NCBI RefSeq assembly: GCF_011386835.1
Contig: NC_088796.1
Coordinates: 67,903,468-67,967,467 of the forward strand
DNA: 64,000 nt
Source: Chrysemys picta bellii
Taxonomy: Eukaryota > Chordata > Testudines > Emydidae
Direction of reading: 5' to 3'
The position numbers and the translations under genes were made by a program. Of the stretch, positions 1 through 10,749 are shown one piece after another (the first letter of the stretch is position 1; each line of letters opens with the position of its first letter). The notes under the pieces were generated by a model. That model had not been told where the DNA came from. It was given only the letters and a program-made list of their open reading frames with translations, and ran no database searches.

Positions 1-185
1 AGCAATTCCTCCCAGCTTCAGCCTCTGGCAGGTCTTTCAGATGCCCTAATCCATTTCCTACTCCTTATTTATGAGGATCCACCTATTAACCTTCAGGTTT
101 TTCCCAGAGGCAGTGTGTGGGGTTAATCAGCCAGCCAGCTGTTGGCCTCTGACTCCAAAAGGGTATCCCTAATACCGTCACAAAC
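1..185. other. Unrecognised sequence
   Basis: No ORF or repeat signature was recognised. It abuts the 3' side of the minus-strand CR1 fragment and may be diverged CR1 or unrelated intron. Confidence 0.3.
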
Positions 186-1555
186 CCCCAGATCCTTTTC
201 AGCAGTATTACTACTTAGCCAGTTATTCCAATTTTGAAGTTTTGCATTTGGTTTTTCTTTCCTACGTGTAGAATTTTTCACTTGTCTTTTATTGAATTTC
301 ATCTTGTTGATTTCAGACCAGTTTTTTAAATTGTCAAGGTCGTTACGAATTCCTAACCTGTTCTCCTAAATGCCTCCCAGTTTGGTGTCATCCACAAATT
401 TTATAAGAATGCTCTACACTCCATTATGCAAGTCATTAGTGAAAACATTGAACAGTACCGGACTCAGATACTAGGTCTTCTAGATTACATTTTCCTAGTT
501 TGCTTATGTGACTGTCATGGGAGACTGTCAAAAACCTTAATGAAATTAAGATATATCGCTGCTACTGCTTTTGCCCCACCCCCATCCACAAAGCCAGAAA
601 CCTTGTCAAACAAAGGAATTAGGCTGGTCTGGCATGATTTGTTCTTGACAAAATATTATCCTCTATTGATTGTTTAATAATTTGTTCCAGTATCTTTCCA
701 GGTATCGAAGTTAGGCTTATTGCTCTTCTTTGTTCCCATTTTTAAGATAGGTAATATGTTTGCTTTTTTCCAGTCCTCTGGGACCTCACCAATGCTCCAT
801 GAGTTCTCAAAGATAATTGCTAATAAATGTTCTGAAATTGCTTTGATAGTTTCTTAAGTGTCCTACTGTGCATTTCATCAGGCCCTGCTGATTTGAATAC
901 ATCTAACTTACCTAAATATTCTTTACCCTATTTCCCTATTTTGTCATGCATTCCTTCCCCTTTATTAGCATTGATTGTGTTGAGTATCTGATCACCATTA
1001 ACCTTTTTAGTGAAGGCTGAAGCAAAATAGGCTTTAAATGACTTCCTTGAGGTCATCAGTTTTAGTGCTCCTTCACCACTAACCAGAGGACCTACATTTT
1101 CCTTTGTCATTTTCTTGCTCCTAATGTATTTAAAGAACCACTTCCTATTTTCTTTCATGTCCCTTGTTAGGTGTAACATTTTGTGCCTTAGACTTTCTGG
1201 TTTTGTCCCTACATGCTTGTGCTGTTCTTTTGACTCTTTCTTAACCGTTAGTCCATGGTTTCCACTTTGTGTAGGATTCCTTTTTGATTTTGAGTCATTA
1301 AAGAGCTCCTGATAGAGCCCTATTTGCCTTTTATTATCCTTCCTAGCTTGCCTTCACATTGGGATAGTTTGCATTGTGCCTTTAATATTCTCTTCTTGAG
1401 AAACTGCCAGTGCTCCCGAACTCTTTTATCCCTTAGATTTTCTTGCAATGGGACCTTACCTTCCAGTTCTGAGTTTGTTAAAGTCTGCTTTTTTTTAAGT
1501 CCATTATTCTTATTCTGCTGCTCTTAGTCCTTCCTTTCCTAAAATCATGAAATGT
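186..1555 (-). mobile_element. CR1 LINE fragment, RT region, degenerate
   Basis: Read on the minus strand, the segment gives a CR1 ORF2 in pieces. At 1179-928 there is an 83-residue open stretch with the pre-RT linker (a KENRKWFFKYIRSKK-like motif, then ENVGPL). Further on, around 470-380, comes the RT motif C context (FNVFTNDL, then IKFVDDTKLG with V in the xxDD box), then NWSEINKMKFNK near 320-280 and NTAEKDLGV near 215-190. Stops and frame changes make it a pseudogene. It lacks the CR1 3' end. It lies head to head with the plus-strand CR1 starting near 1770. Both copies cover the RT core, so they are two insertions, not one twin-primed copy. Confidence 0.8.
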
Positions 1556-1769
1556 ATCATTTCGTGATCACTTTTACCCAAATAAAATGTATAAATAAGT
1601 ATGTGTAAATAAAACAAGTTATACGTAGAATATTCTCAGACTGTGCTTTTTACTTCCCCATTGGGAAGCTGAACTGCAAGGTCCCAGACATTTGCTACCA
1701 CATGGCAGAGGGATGACAATGGAGTAGGAAACAGGACACTGGTGTCAGGGGAAGGGAAAACACATCACA

Positions 1770-3083
1770 TTGCAAACTGATTATCCAGGCACTTATACTG
1801 TAATGATGAGCAAAGGAAACTACAGACCAATTAGTTTAACTTCTGTGCCAGGGAAGATAGTGGAGCAAGTAATTAAGGAAATCATCTGCAAACACTTGGA
1901 AGGTGGTAAGATGATAGGGAATAGCCAGCATGGATTTGTAAAGAACAAATCGTGTCAAACCAATCTGATAGCTTTCTTTGATAGGCTAGCGAGTCTTGTG
2001 GATAAGGGAGAAGCTGTGGATGTGGTATGCCTAGACTTTAGTAAGGCATTTGATATGGTCTCGCATGATATTCTTATAGATAAACTAGGCAAGTACAATT
2101 TAGATTAAGCTACTATAAGGTGGGTGCATAACTGGCTGGATAACCGTACTCAGAGAGTTGTTATTAATGGTTCCCAATCCTGCTGGAAAGGCATAATAAG
2201 TGGGGTTCCACAGGGATCTGTTTTGGGACCGGCTCTGTTCAATATCTTAGATGTTGGCATAGAAAGTACGCTTATTAAGTTTGCAGATGATACCAAACTG
2301 GGAGAGATTGCAACTGCTTTGGAGGACAGGGTCATAATTCAAAATGATCTGGACAAATTGGAGAAATGGTCTGAGGTAAACAGGATGAAGTTTAATAAAG
2401 ACAAATGCGAAGTGCTCCACTTAGGAAGGAAAAATCAGTTTCACACATACAGAATGGGAAGAGACTGTCTAGGAAGGAGTACGGCAGAAAGGGATCTAGG
2501 GGTTATAGTGGACCACAAGCTAAATGTGAGTCAACAGTTTGATGCTGTTGCAGAAAAAGCAAACGTGATTCTGGGATGTATTAACAGGTGTGTTGTGAGC
2601 AAGACACGAGAAGTCATTCTTCCGCTCTACTCTGTGCTGGTTAGGCCTCAACTGGAGTATTGTGTCCAGTTCTGAGCACCGCATTTCAAGAAAGATGTGG
2701 AGAAATTGGAGAGGGTTCAGAGAAGAGCAACAAGAATGATTAAAGGTCTTGAGAACATGACCTATGAAGGAAGGCTGAAAGAATTGGGTTTGTTTAGTTT
2801 GAAAAAGAGAAGACTGAGAGGGGACATGATAGCAGTTTTCAGGTATCTAAAAGGGTGTCATAAGGAGGAGGGAGAAAACTTGTTCACCTTAGTCTCTAAG
2901 GATAGAACAAGAAGCAGTGGGCTTAAACTGCAGCAAGGGAGGTTTAGGTTGGACATTAGGAAAAAGTTCCTAACTATCAGGGTGGTTAAACACTGGAATA
3001 AATTGCCTAGGGAGGTTGTGGAATCTCCATCTCTGGAGATATTTAAGAGTAGGTTAGATAAATGTCTATCAGGGATGGTCTAG
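1770..3083 (+). pseudogene. CR1 ORF2 reverse transcriptase (partial, two stops)
   Basis: One reading frame runs throughout. It would encode the reverse transcriptase that primes CR1 copying at nicked target DNA. In order it shows GNYRPISLTSVPGKIVEQ (RT N-terminal block), SKAFDMVSHDIL with the motif A Asp, GVPQGSVLGPALFNI (motif B), IKFADDTKL (motif C; FADD is the normal CR1 form of YxDD), and the thumb and C-terminal part with VRPQLEYCVQF and [16 protein letters not shown]. Frame breaks are a TAA at 2106-2108 and a TGA at 2673-2675 where CR1 normally has Trp after VQF. A short deletion before motif C removes the usual INDL-type residues. The endonuclease domain is absent through 5' truncation. 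It is not functional. Confidence 0.9.
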
Positions 3084-3172
3084 ACAGTATTTGGTCCTGT
3101 CATGAGGGCAGGGGACTGGACTCGATGACCTCTCGAGGTCCCTTCCAGTCCTAGAATCTATGAATCTATAAG
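1770..3172 (+). mobile_element. CR1 LINE, RT core to 3' end
   Basis: This is a 5'-truncated CR1 non-LTR retrotransposon. It holds the RT half of ORF2 (1770-3083) and the complete 3' tail. The tail has the gene-sense CR1 ending: a CTCGATGACCTC-type block at 3119-3131, then CTAGAATCTATGAATCTAT, the short CR1 terminal direct repeat. No poly(A) tail is present, as expected for CR1. Only two in-frame stops interrupt 1.3 kb, so it is a comparatively recent copy. Confidence 0.92.
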
Positions 3173-3199
3173 AGTGCCTTGTGTTCAGTAAGATCACCT

Positions 3200-3545
3200 G
3201 TAGATCTTTTCAGCCTTCTTTCCATTGAGTCTCTCTCCCTTCCACTGACTGTCAATATTTCTGTTTATTTTCCTCCAGAGCAAATAATTAGAATTTTTCC
3301 TAGTTGATTCTCATTTAGTTATTTTCTGACCTAGTATCTCTAGCCCTCTGTTCAACATATTTCTCTGTCTTCACTACATTCACTAATCCTCCCTTTTGAG
3401 CACCCTCTGAATGCTATTTACTTCCTCTACCAGATCATTAATGAAGTTGTTAAATAAGGCCAAACCTAAGAGCAAGCGCTGCAATACTCTATTAGATACC
3501 TTCAGTCCCACTGGTGTTTGCCAGGAGTCTAGGGATTAGGGGGTG
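3200..3545 (-). mobile_element. Old CR1/L3-like LINE remnant
   Basis: Antisense text resembling the CR1/L3 RT region is visible: a CATTAATGAAGTTGTTAAATAAGGCC block at 3437-3463 (reverse of the FNxFINDL region), and CACTGGTGTTTGCC at 3510-3523, the block that accompanies it in older CR1 families. It is heavily mutated, with no usable frame. The same combination recurs at 29820-30300. Confidence 0.5.
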
Positions 3546-4283
3546 TTATTATTTATAGATGACCTTTTCAACCTCTCCTGGAGGGTCTTTATTCATGTTC
3601 TCAACTGCATCAACTTCTTGAATAGCCGTATACAAATAGCTAAGAATTTTATTATGGGCAGTACTACTAGCCCTGCCTATAATACATTAAGGTTGCCCGA
3701 CACTTCTAATTATAAGACCCTATTTCAGTTGCCTTTAACTTTGCCAAACATTAACCATTTGGGATAGAAATTTATGTGGAGGGGCCTCTACCTCAGGTTG
3801 AAATTTTTTGAAAATGTTCAGCCAAAACAGTTCAGCTATATCCCAGAACAAGGTTAAGAAAAAATACATTGTTTTGCCCATGTTAAATTCTGGTGACCAT
3901 TTTTGAACAGCTTTGGCACCCCCATGCTTTGGAGCAGGGACTTGAAATTTGACTGGGAGCTTTGTTTCAGAAACATGCCATCCCTGTGAAAATCTGCCCA
4001 AATTTGGCCAACTTAAGTCTTTGAAAAATCAGTTTGCACATGCTTAGTCGAGACTTCTTCAGTTTTAGCAGGTAAAATCTCAGAGAGTCCATGTTCACTG
4101 AGCATACTTCAGCCACTGACAGCTCCTTATGTTGAACAGATTGTTCATGTGCTGTCCCCCCAGGGTGATTGAGCATGCCCAAGGCTACAGGGGTAAAACC
4201 TTGCTTTCTCTGTAATGGCTGCGCCAGTGTGGGGCAGGCACTGGAACTGAGAGCAGGGTGTCTGTCTCTCTCCTGTTCTCTGA
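3546..4283. other. No recognised feature
   Basis: Intron-like sequence. Short ORFs on both strands here have no recognisable domain. From about 4140 it becomes GC-richer and runs into the inverted-repeat block. Confidence 0.4.
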
Positions 4284-4473
4284 ACGATCAGCCTGCTGAC
4301 ACCTGGGCAGCATGGAGAAGGAGCAATCGGATTAAAATGCAGAGGGGACAAAAACTGGACCGGGTGGGGTGGGGGCAGGAAGGGAATGGATTGTGACAAG
4401 GAGACTGATGAGACTGGGACTGAAGGCAGGGGAGGGAAACTGGTACTCGGCCTATCTGGACAATCACATTAGC
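4284..4473 (+). repeat. Left arm of 1.6-kb palindromic repeat block
   Basis: About 190 bp from GATCAGCCTGCTGACACC to ACAATCACATTAG is matched in reverse complement by 5721-5908 with few differences. Outside and inside these limits the similarity stops abruptly. The arms enclose about 1.25 kb of GC-rich composite repeat. Confidence 0.85.
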
Positions 4474-4785
4474 CCAGAGCCCCCTCTTGTACCCCAAATC
4501 CCTCACCCTCGGCCCCAGACCAGAGCCTGCACCCCCAACCGGAGTCCTTACCCCCCTCCCCCACCCAACCGCCTGTCCCAGCCCAGAGCCCCCTTCACAC
4601 ACACCGAACCTTTGATTTCTGGTCCCACCCCAGAGACCGTACTCCCAGTTGGAGCCCTCACCCCCTCCTGCACTCCAACCCCCGGAGCCAGCCCAGTGAA
4701 AATGAGCCAGTGAGCGAGATTGGAGAGTGCGAGTGACGGAGGGTGGGGGATGGAGTGAGCAGGAGGCGGTGCCTCAGAGACAGGA
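4474..4785. repeat. C-rich repeat segment within palindrome
   Basis: It is rich in CCCAGAGCCCCC and CACCCCCTCC-like motifs that recur at slightly varied spacing (for example 4474, 4577, 4650-4690). It looks like part of a dispersed GC-rich reptile repeat. The long open frames here follow from low stop frequency in GC-rich DNA and have no protein signature. Confidence 0.5.
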
Positions 4786-5040
4786 CCAGCTCCAGGGTTT
4801 TTGCTGCCCCAAGCAGCGGGGGCGGAAGGAAAAGCAGTGATCGCAATTGCCATCGGTGGCACTCCGGCGGCAGCTCCACCGCACCACTTCCTTCTTCAGC
4901 TGGAATTCGGCGGCAGGTGCTTCCCTCCGAGAGGGACCCGCCGACGAATTGCCACTGAAGAGCCCGATGTGCCGCCCCTTCCCTTGGCCACCCCAAGCAC
5001 CTGCTTGTTGGGCTGGTGCCTGGAGCCGGCCCTGCTCAGA
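4786..5040. repeat. GC-rich dispersed repeat (unclassified)
   Basis: The block runs from CAGCTCCAGGGTTTTTGCTGCC, through an inverted internal motif (GGAATTCGGCGGCAGG and its near-complement CCGACGAATTGCC at 4940), to CACCCCAAGCACCTGCTTG and GTGCCTGGAGCCGGCCCTG. It matches my memory of a repeat common in turtle assemblies. I cannot assign a class. Confidence 0.45.
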
Positions 5041-5405
5041 GAAGGGGTGGGGCAGGGTCTTCGAGTTGGGGAGGGGCAAGGATGTTTCATTTTGTGCAAG
5101 TAGAAAGTTGGCAAGCCTACCCATGCCCGCAGGCCCCCATAGCCACAGTTCCTGGCCAATGGGAGGTGCAGAGCCAGCGCTGGGGGCAGCATGCAGACCC
5201 TCTCTGATTGCCCCAGCACCTAGAGGCCGCAGGGACATGTCAGCCTCTTCTGGGGAGCTGCACAGAGCCAGGGCAGGCAGGGAGCCTGCCTTAGCCTTGC
5301 CAACTGGACTTTTAATGGCCCAGTCAGCAGTGCTGACCGGAGCTGCCAGGGTCCCTTTTCGATCAGGCGCTCCGATCGAAAAGCGGATGCCTGGAACCCC
5401 ACATC
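5041..5405 (-). repeat. Second GC-rich dispersed repeat (unclassified)
   Basis: On the minus strand it begins near 5390 with a GATCGGAGCGCCTGATCGAAAAG palindromic block and continues through CCATTGGCCAGGAACTG (about 5165-5150). It resembles an abundant turtle interspersed repeat. The long ORFs across it are not genes. Confidence 0.45.
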
Positions 5406-5720
5406 CCATTCCCTCCCATAATAGTTCCTATTCTCAGTTGACTTGTATAGTCAGTTCCAATTTCCCTCTCTCGTCCCAAGACAACAGGTCATCTGGCTCT
5501 CAGTTCCCCTGTCCCAAGTTTCCCCCACCAGCCTCAAGTCCTAGTCTCTTCACCCAACTAGTTTCATCCTCCCTTCCCATTGGATCCCAGTCTTCTTGCC
5601 CAACCACTCCCAGATCACTCCTCCCACAGCTCCTCGTCTCCTTGCTCTCCCATTCCTGCCCTCTGCTGCCCTTGTTCTTAGTCCTAGCTTCCTCTCTACC
5701 CACCCCTGAGGTCCCAGCCC

Positions 5721-5908
5721 TAATGTGATTGTCCAGCTAGGCCGAATACCAGTTTCTCTCCCTTGCCTTCAGTCCCAGTCTCATCAGTCTCCTTGTCACA
5801 ATCCATTCCCTTCCTGCCCCCACCCCACCCGGTCCAGTTTTTGTCCCCTCTGCATTTTAATCCGATTGCTCCTTCTCCATGTTGCCCAGGTGCCAGCAGA
5901 CTGATTGT
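5721..5908 (-). repeat. Right arm of 1.6-kb palindromic repeat block
   Basis: Reverse complement of 4284-4473. Key shared blocks are CTAATGTGATTGTCC, AGTCTCATCAGTCTCCTTG, CACCCGGTCCAGTTTTTGTC and CCAGGTGCCAGCAGACTGAT. The region between 5406 and 5720 is pyrimidine-rich, low-complexity sequence. Confidence 0.85.
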
Positions 5909-7846
5909 TCAGCAAGGGGTCTGGACTGGATATGGTGGGTACAAAAGCCTGGGGTGGGGAGAGTGGGACTTGGACAGCGAGCCCAGAGGGAGAGATTAGG
6001 ACTGACTGGGCATAGAGACTGGGATGGGAAACCTGAGGTGTGGAAACTGTGTCTGGATAGGCAAGGAAAATGGAACTGAGACAAGGAGCTGGGGAGGGAA
6101 AGGGACAGGGCTTGGGACAGGAACAGGCTGGAGAGGATGGCACAGTAAGTGTCAAGTTTGGGGGGAATGAGCTGAAGAGTCCCTGTGAACTCCCCAGTTC
6201 CAGGAACCAGAGAGGTGCTGCCCATCCTCCAGAGCTGGTGGGGGGAAGCAGAACCTCCAGCGCTATGATTTTCTATCCCTTGGAACTAGGGGTAGGTGGG
6301 GAGGCAGAGCCCGAGTGCTGTATCTTTCTGTCCCTCAGAGTTTGGGGGAAAGTCAAGTAGTCAGAGCTCCCCAGTGCTCTGCCTCTCCGTCCCCCAGAGC
6401 TGGCAGGGATGCAGAGAAATCTGCCTGTATTTTGACAAAAGCTTTGTTGAAATTCTGATAGATTTGGTGAAATGTATCACTCCACTGAATTCACATTTTC
6501 CGAACTAAGTTTTGTTCAAAAATTTCCAGTCATCTCTAATTATGATACAGTCTTTAATTACATCATCACATACTATTTTTTTCCACAGTACTCTTGCCTC
6601 ATTCAGCACACAGGATGAATCAGGGTTGTGTAGTAAAGAACACTGTCCATAGGACCCCTGTCTCTTTTGTTGCAGAAGTTGCAAGTTGTGCAGTGAATGA
6701 GGCAGGAGACAGCAGGAACAGAAAGGATGATCTCGATCTCATGGTTAAGACAGTTGAACCAAGGGCAACTTTAATTTTGGCATTTCCTAAATTTCGATTG
6801 CTTGATTTTGCAACCTTAATAATGTTTTTTAACATACTTATTTTATGAGCAATAGAATATTGCCTTGAGTTTGGAGTGTGGAGGTACATTGAGGAAGGGG
6901 TAAATCAGTTTAGATCAGTTGTAGATCCATGACTCCATCAGTCTCTGCCATTCAATGTTCTTTGGTCATGCTAGTAGTGAATGGAAAGTCATTACCATCT
7001 GACAGCAGTTTGGTGGCTAATATAAAATTAATATCTAGTTTTAGCCTCTTGTGGTCTGTTTCTTGTGGACAGATGTCCACATCACAAAAGCCACCATCAG
7101 ACACGTCTTTAATTAGCACCCTTGTTAGCAGTTCAGAAGAAAAGCCATGGATTGAATAGGCACTGTGATGAACTAATCTCTGCTCCTTCCAGTATTGGGA
7201 TGAGGAGCAGTGGAGGAAAGTATTCACCTTCCACATCCTATGTTAATGAATTGATGGTATCGATTTCCACAGCGCTGTATATCAGCTTTCATAAACACTG
7301 TCATTATTTCTTTTAAGAGGAAAAGGAAAAAGAATAGTGTGAATTTTGAGCATCTTGATACGATCAAACTGATTGTTAAAATTTTTCTGTAAATAAATGT
7401 CTTAATATTTTTGGCTTGCTGCAAAAGAAGATAAATTAGGATCCAGTGGTCCCATCACTTATTTGTTATATGTACAAAAAGCTTGTAGAGCAGAAGCATG
7501 TCGTCTTGTAATTTCACATTGTTTTCATTATTATGAAAACCACCCTTCTATATTAGAAAACACGTTCTCTGCTGTTTGTTTTTCTCTGCTGTGTCAATAT
7601 GTGCATGGTGAATGTATTTTATAAGATTAGAGAATTAGAGAAAATGAGGTACGAGTTACAGAAGCAGCATTACAATGGGTAATGCACTAAAGAATTGTTT
7701 TTGCACTTCCATATGCTGCTGTGACAAGTGGGTCACAGAAGAATATCTGAAACACTTGTGCTTCTGGACTGAACTTGAATGTTAAATCTGTTTTTTGATT
7801 TACTAAATTTTTAGTTAAAAATGAGAAAAAAATGTACATTTCAGAG
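5909..7846. other. Purine-rich flank, then unrecognised intron
   Basis: 5909-6430 is GGGA/CTGG-rich low-complexity sequence, probably a continuation of the composite repeat on the opposite strand. From 6431 to 7846 the sequence is AT-richer. Nothing was recognised, and the short ORFs lack protein signatures. Confidence 0.4.
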
Positions 7847-8060
7847 AAAAAAATCATAACAGTAATAAGTTATTGAAAATAGGGCTGTTGATTAATCACA
7901 GTTAACTCACGTGATTAACTCCAAAAAATTAATCACGATTAAAAAAATTAATAAAAAAAATCATAACAGTAATAAGTTATTGAAAATAGGGCTGTCGATT
8001 AATCACAGTTAATTCACGTGATTAACTCCAAAAAATTAATCACGATTAAAAAAATTAATC
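7847..8060 (+). repeat. 107-bp tandem duplication spanning a hAT end
   Basis: Two adjacent copies of about 107 bp (7847-7953 and 7954-8060). Each contains AAAAAAATCATAACAGTAA, then AAAATAGGGCTGT, then GATTAATCACAGTTAA. They differ at only a few bases (for example GTTGATT/GTCGATT and TAACTC/TAATTC). The duplicated unit includes non-element flank plus the outermost hAT sequence, so the duplication came after insertion. Confidence 0.9.
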
Positions 8061-8740
8061 GTGATTAATTGCACCGTTAAACAATAAAATACCAAATGAA
8101 ATGTATTAAATATTTTTGGATGTTTTTCTACTTTTTCAAATATATTGATTTCAATTACAACACAGAATACAATACAAAGTGTACAGTGCTCACTTTATAT
8201 TCTATTTTATTACAAATATTTGCACTATAAAAATAATAAAAAGAAATAGTATTTTTCAATTCACCTCATACTAGTACTGTAGTGCAATCTCTTTATCATG
8301 AAAGTGTAACTTACAAATGTCAATATTTTTGGTTACATAACTCAAAAAAACTGCACTCAAAAACAAAACAATGTAAAACTTCAGAGCCTACAAGTCCACT
8401 CAGCCCTACTTCTTGTTCAGCTGATTGCTAAGACAAACAAGTTTGTTCACATTTATGGGAGATACTGCTTGCTGCCTGATTTTTATTTACAACGTCACCT
8501 GAAAGTGAGAACAGGCATTCGCATGACACTTTTGTAGCTGCCGTTGCAAGGTATTTATGTGCCAGATTTGCTAAACATTCATATGCCCCTTCATGCTTCG
8601 GCCACCATTCCAGAGGACATGTTTCCATGCTGATGATGTTCGTTAAAAAATTTATGTGTTAATTAAATTTCTGACTGAACTTCTTGGGAGAGAATTGTGT
8701 CTCCTGTTCTGTTTTACCCACTTTCTGCCATATATTTCAT
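7882..8740 (-). mobile_element. hAT DNA transposon, 3' half
   Basis: The outer end is GGGCTGT(C/T)GATTAATCACAG, AT-rich with repeated GATTAATC motifs. The interior carries the end of a hAT transposase on the minus strand (8428-8628). On its inner side the homology breaks near 8740, where a different repeat begins. The rest of the transposase, with the BED finger and catalytic residues, is missing, so the copy is dead. Confidence 0.85.
8428..8628 (-). pseudogene. hAT transposase C-terminal dimerisation domain fragment
   Basis: Sixty-six residues beginning METCPLEWWPKHEGAYECLA and including SCECLFSLSGDVVNK. This is the conserved hATC dimerisation block (family pattern PLEWW...A.KYL....T.V.CERLFS.SG.I...R). 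The usual Arg of ERLFS reads Cys, and the frame ends soon after in LS. hATC mediates transposase oligomerisation in hAT-type cut-and-paste elements. No upstream catalytic part is present in the window. Confidence 0.88.
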
Positions 8741-9115
8741 GTTTTCTATACAGTAGATTATCTTAAGACACTACATATCACTATGGGCAGCGCATGGCGT
8801 GCACCCAGATCACTAAAAATACACTTAACACAAAGTATACTGAACATAATTTAATCTTTCTTTGATGATTCAGAAGGCACTTCAGGATCTTGCAATGCCT
8901 CAAGGTCATCATTATCAACATCAATTATCACTGTAGATATAGAAGGCGTAGGAGATTGGGTTGAATCTGTAATGACCCTATGACGTATCCTGGAATAAAT
9001 CCCTGATATCAGCTTGCTTACTTGTCTTTTGCCTCTTTTGCATAAAAGTAGAGTGCAAAATGTGAAACTGCATAGCCTCCTGGGCTGTATACTTGTCCCG
9101 ATTACTAGACTTAGA
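8741..9115 (-). repeat. Inverted-pair repeat, minus copy (unclassified element)
   Basis: Reverse complement of 10750-11160. Shared blocks include the TTTCTATACAGTAGATT end, CATGCGCTGCCCATAGTGATA, GAAGTGCCTTCTGAATCATC and CATAGCCTCCTGGGC. Compared with the plus copy it has lost about 14 bp just after GGGATTTATTC, so its small ORF is frameshifted. Confidence 0.85.
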
Positions 9116-10749
9116 TCTGGCCTTTCTATAAAATGCTTGTGATTTCTAATTATGTTGTTTTAAATACAAATACTTTTAATGGTCCCACATAAGGAAAAAG
9201 TGTTGTAAACTGCATTTTGTGAATTAATGTCTTAGCCAATTATAAGAAGTGGCAATTAGATGGGACAGTGACAACAGTAAGGAGGGAGCAGCAGTAGCAG
9301 AAAGAGGCAGGTTTGAATTGAATCCATGCAAGAGATGTATTAGATATATATAATTTTCAAAAAAATATCTTCAATTACAAAGCCTTCTTATCTTTTTATC
9401 TGGGGTTTCTGGCAACTAAAACTGAAGTTTTGTTTCCATAGCGATGTCATTCATAATGTCATTAGAATCACATATTGCAATTCAGTTACCAGCTATTTAA
9501 TTTACACACACACACACACACACACTATATACAAACATACTTTTGTATAGCCATTATATGCAACAGAAAGTAAATGCACCTAACGTCTAACTTTATATAA
9601 TGGCACTTTGCCTGCTAGCCACATATTATTTTAATAGAATAGGACCTGAAAATTCTGAAAAAAATAACTATGGCTGTTGAGATTTTTAAAAATCACCCTG
9701 TCAAAAGAACCCATACAATGTGTCGTTAAGGATTAAATTTAATATGGCAATATTATTAGCAGATAATAGCACAATTCTATTCTTGTTCTAATGGATTGAT
9801 TTTATCAAGGCTTGGCTGTATTACAAAGAAGAAGAAATGAATAGTATTGATTTTGGTATACAAAAACGATTATCAGATGAAACTCTCCCATATTTGGATT
9901 TCTAGAAAGGCATCTATATTTAAGCAGTTATAGAATTTTCAACATAAATAATCTGTTATCACTATATTTAAAAGAGAGAAGCTAGACAAAGGATAAAAAT
10001 TGCCTTTATGTTTCTGCGGGGAACAAAAGGCCTCTGAACGCAAGACTCTCTCTCATTCACCTGTTCAAACTATGGCACATGCCAAGAAAGCCATGTCATC
10101 CCAAAAGAAATGGACAGTAGCTTCATTGAAATCAACGGGGCTATAACAACTTACACCATCTGAGCAATGTGTCAGGAATGGACATATAATATATAGTTTT
10201 CTCACATCATTACTCTTTGCCTTCTGTTTTTCTCAGACGGGGATACTCCCTCCATATACATCAGCATTTGTATCATATCACATTTATACATGTGAGATAC
10301 TGAACGAGTTCCTCTGAAACTGTACTACTCCTCTAAGGTAGCCCTCACAGAGATTTCACAATATCCTGCCTGCTGCCACCCTGCTGGTTAGCTTGAGAAT
10401 TAACTCCATTTTGCTGTTGTCCCAAATAGCATGAGGAGTTAGGGCCCTGGGAAAACATATTTGTCTTTAAGAACACACGTGCAGACTGTTTATGCTTCTT
10501 AGCACCACTTCCACCATCAGAATTGCAGAACTGTTATTTTTGCATCCAGTGATTTATTGTATTGGACATTGTCTTTCCCACAGAATTGTAAATCCACATA
10601 CAAACTCTACAGCACCATTCTTGAAAAAATCATCTCTTCATATAATTTCAAGCATTTACTGGTTTACTGGAAAAAAATTGTACAATAAAAGCTGTGCTAT
10701 CAAAGCCGGCACTTTATCAACCAGAAAGCTCTATTAACTGGCATTTCTG
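9116..10749. other. Spacer between the inverted pair
   Basis: AT-rich, no gene seen. It holds a (CA)n microsatellite at 9504-9525. A short degenerate motif at 10115-10165 (ATTGAAATCAACGGGG, then ACTTACACCATCTGAGCA) is of the palindromic-repeat type seen elsewhere in the window. 10640-10750 has CCGGCACTTTATCAACC and TATTAACTGGCATTTC, which resemble Tigger/pogo end motifs. Confidence 0.4.
9504..9525. repeat. (CA)11 microsatellite
   Basis: Uninterrupted CA dinucleotide run, flanked by TTT and TATATA. Confidence 0.97.

Noticed and set aside
4774..5728. Long ORFs (211 and 293 codons) on both strands.
   Set aside because: They lie in GC-rich composite repeats, overlap antisense, have Pro/Ser-rich low-complexity content and no domain. 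They reflect low stop density.
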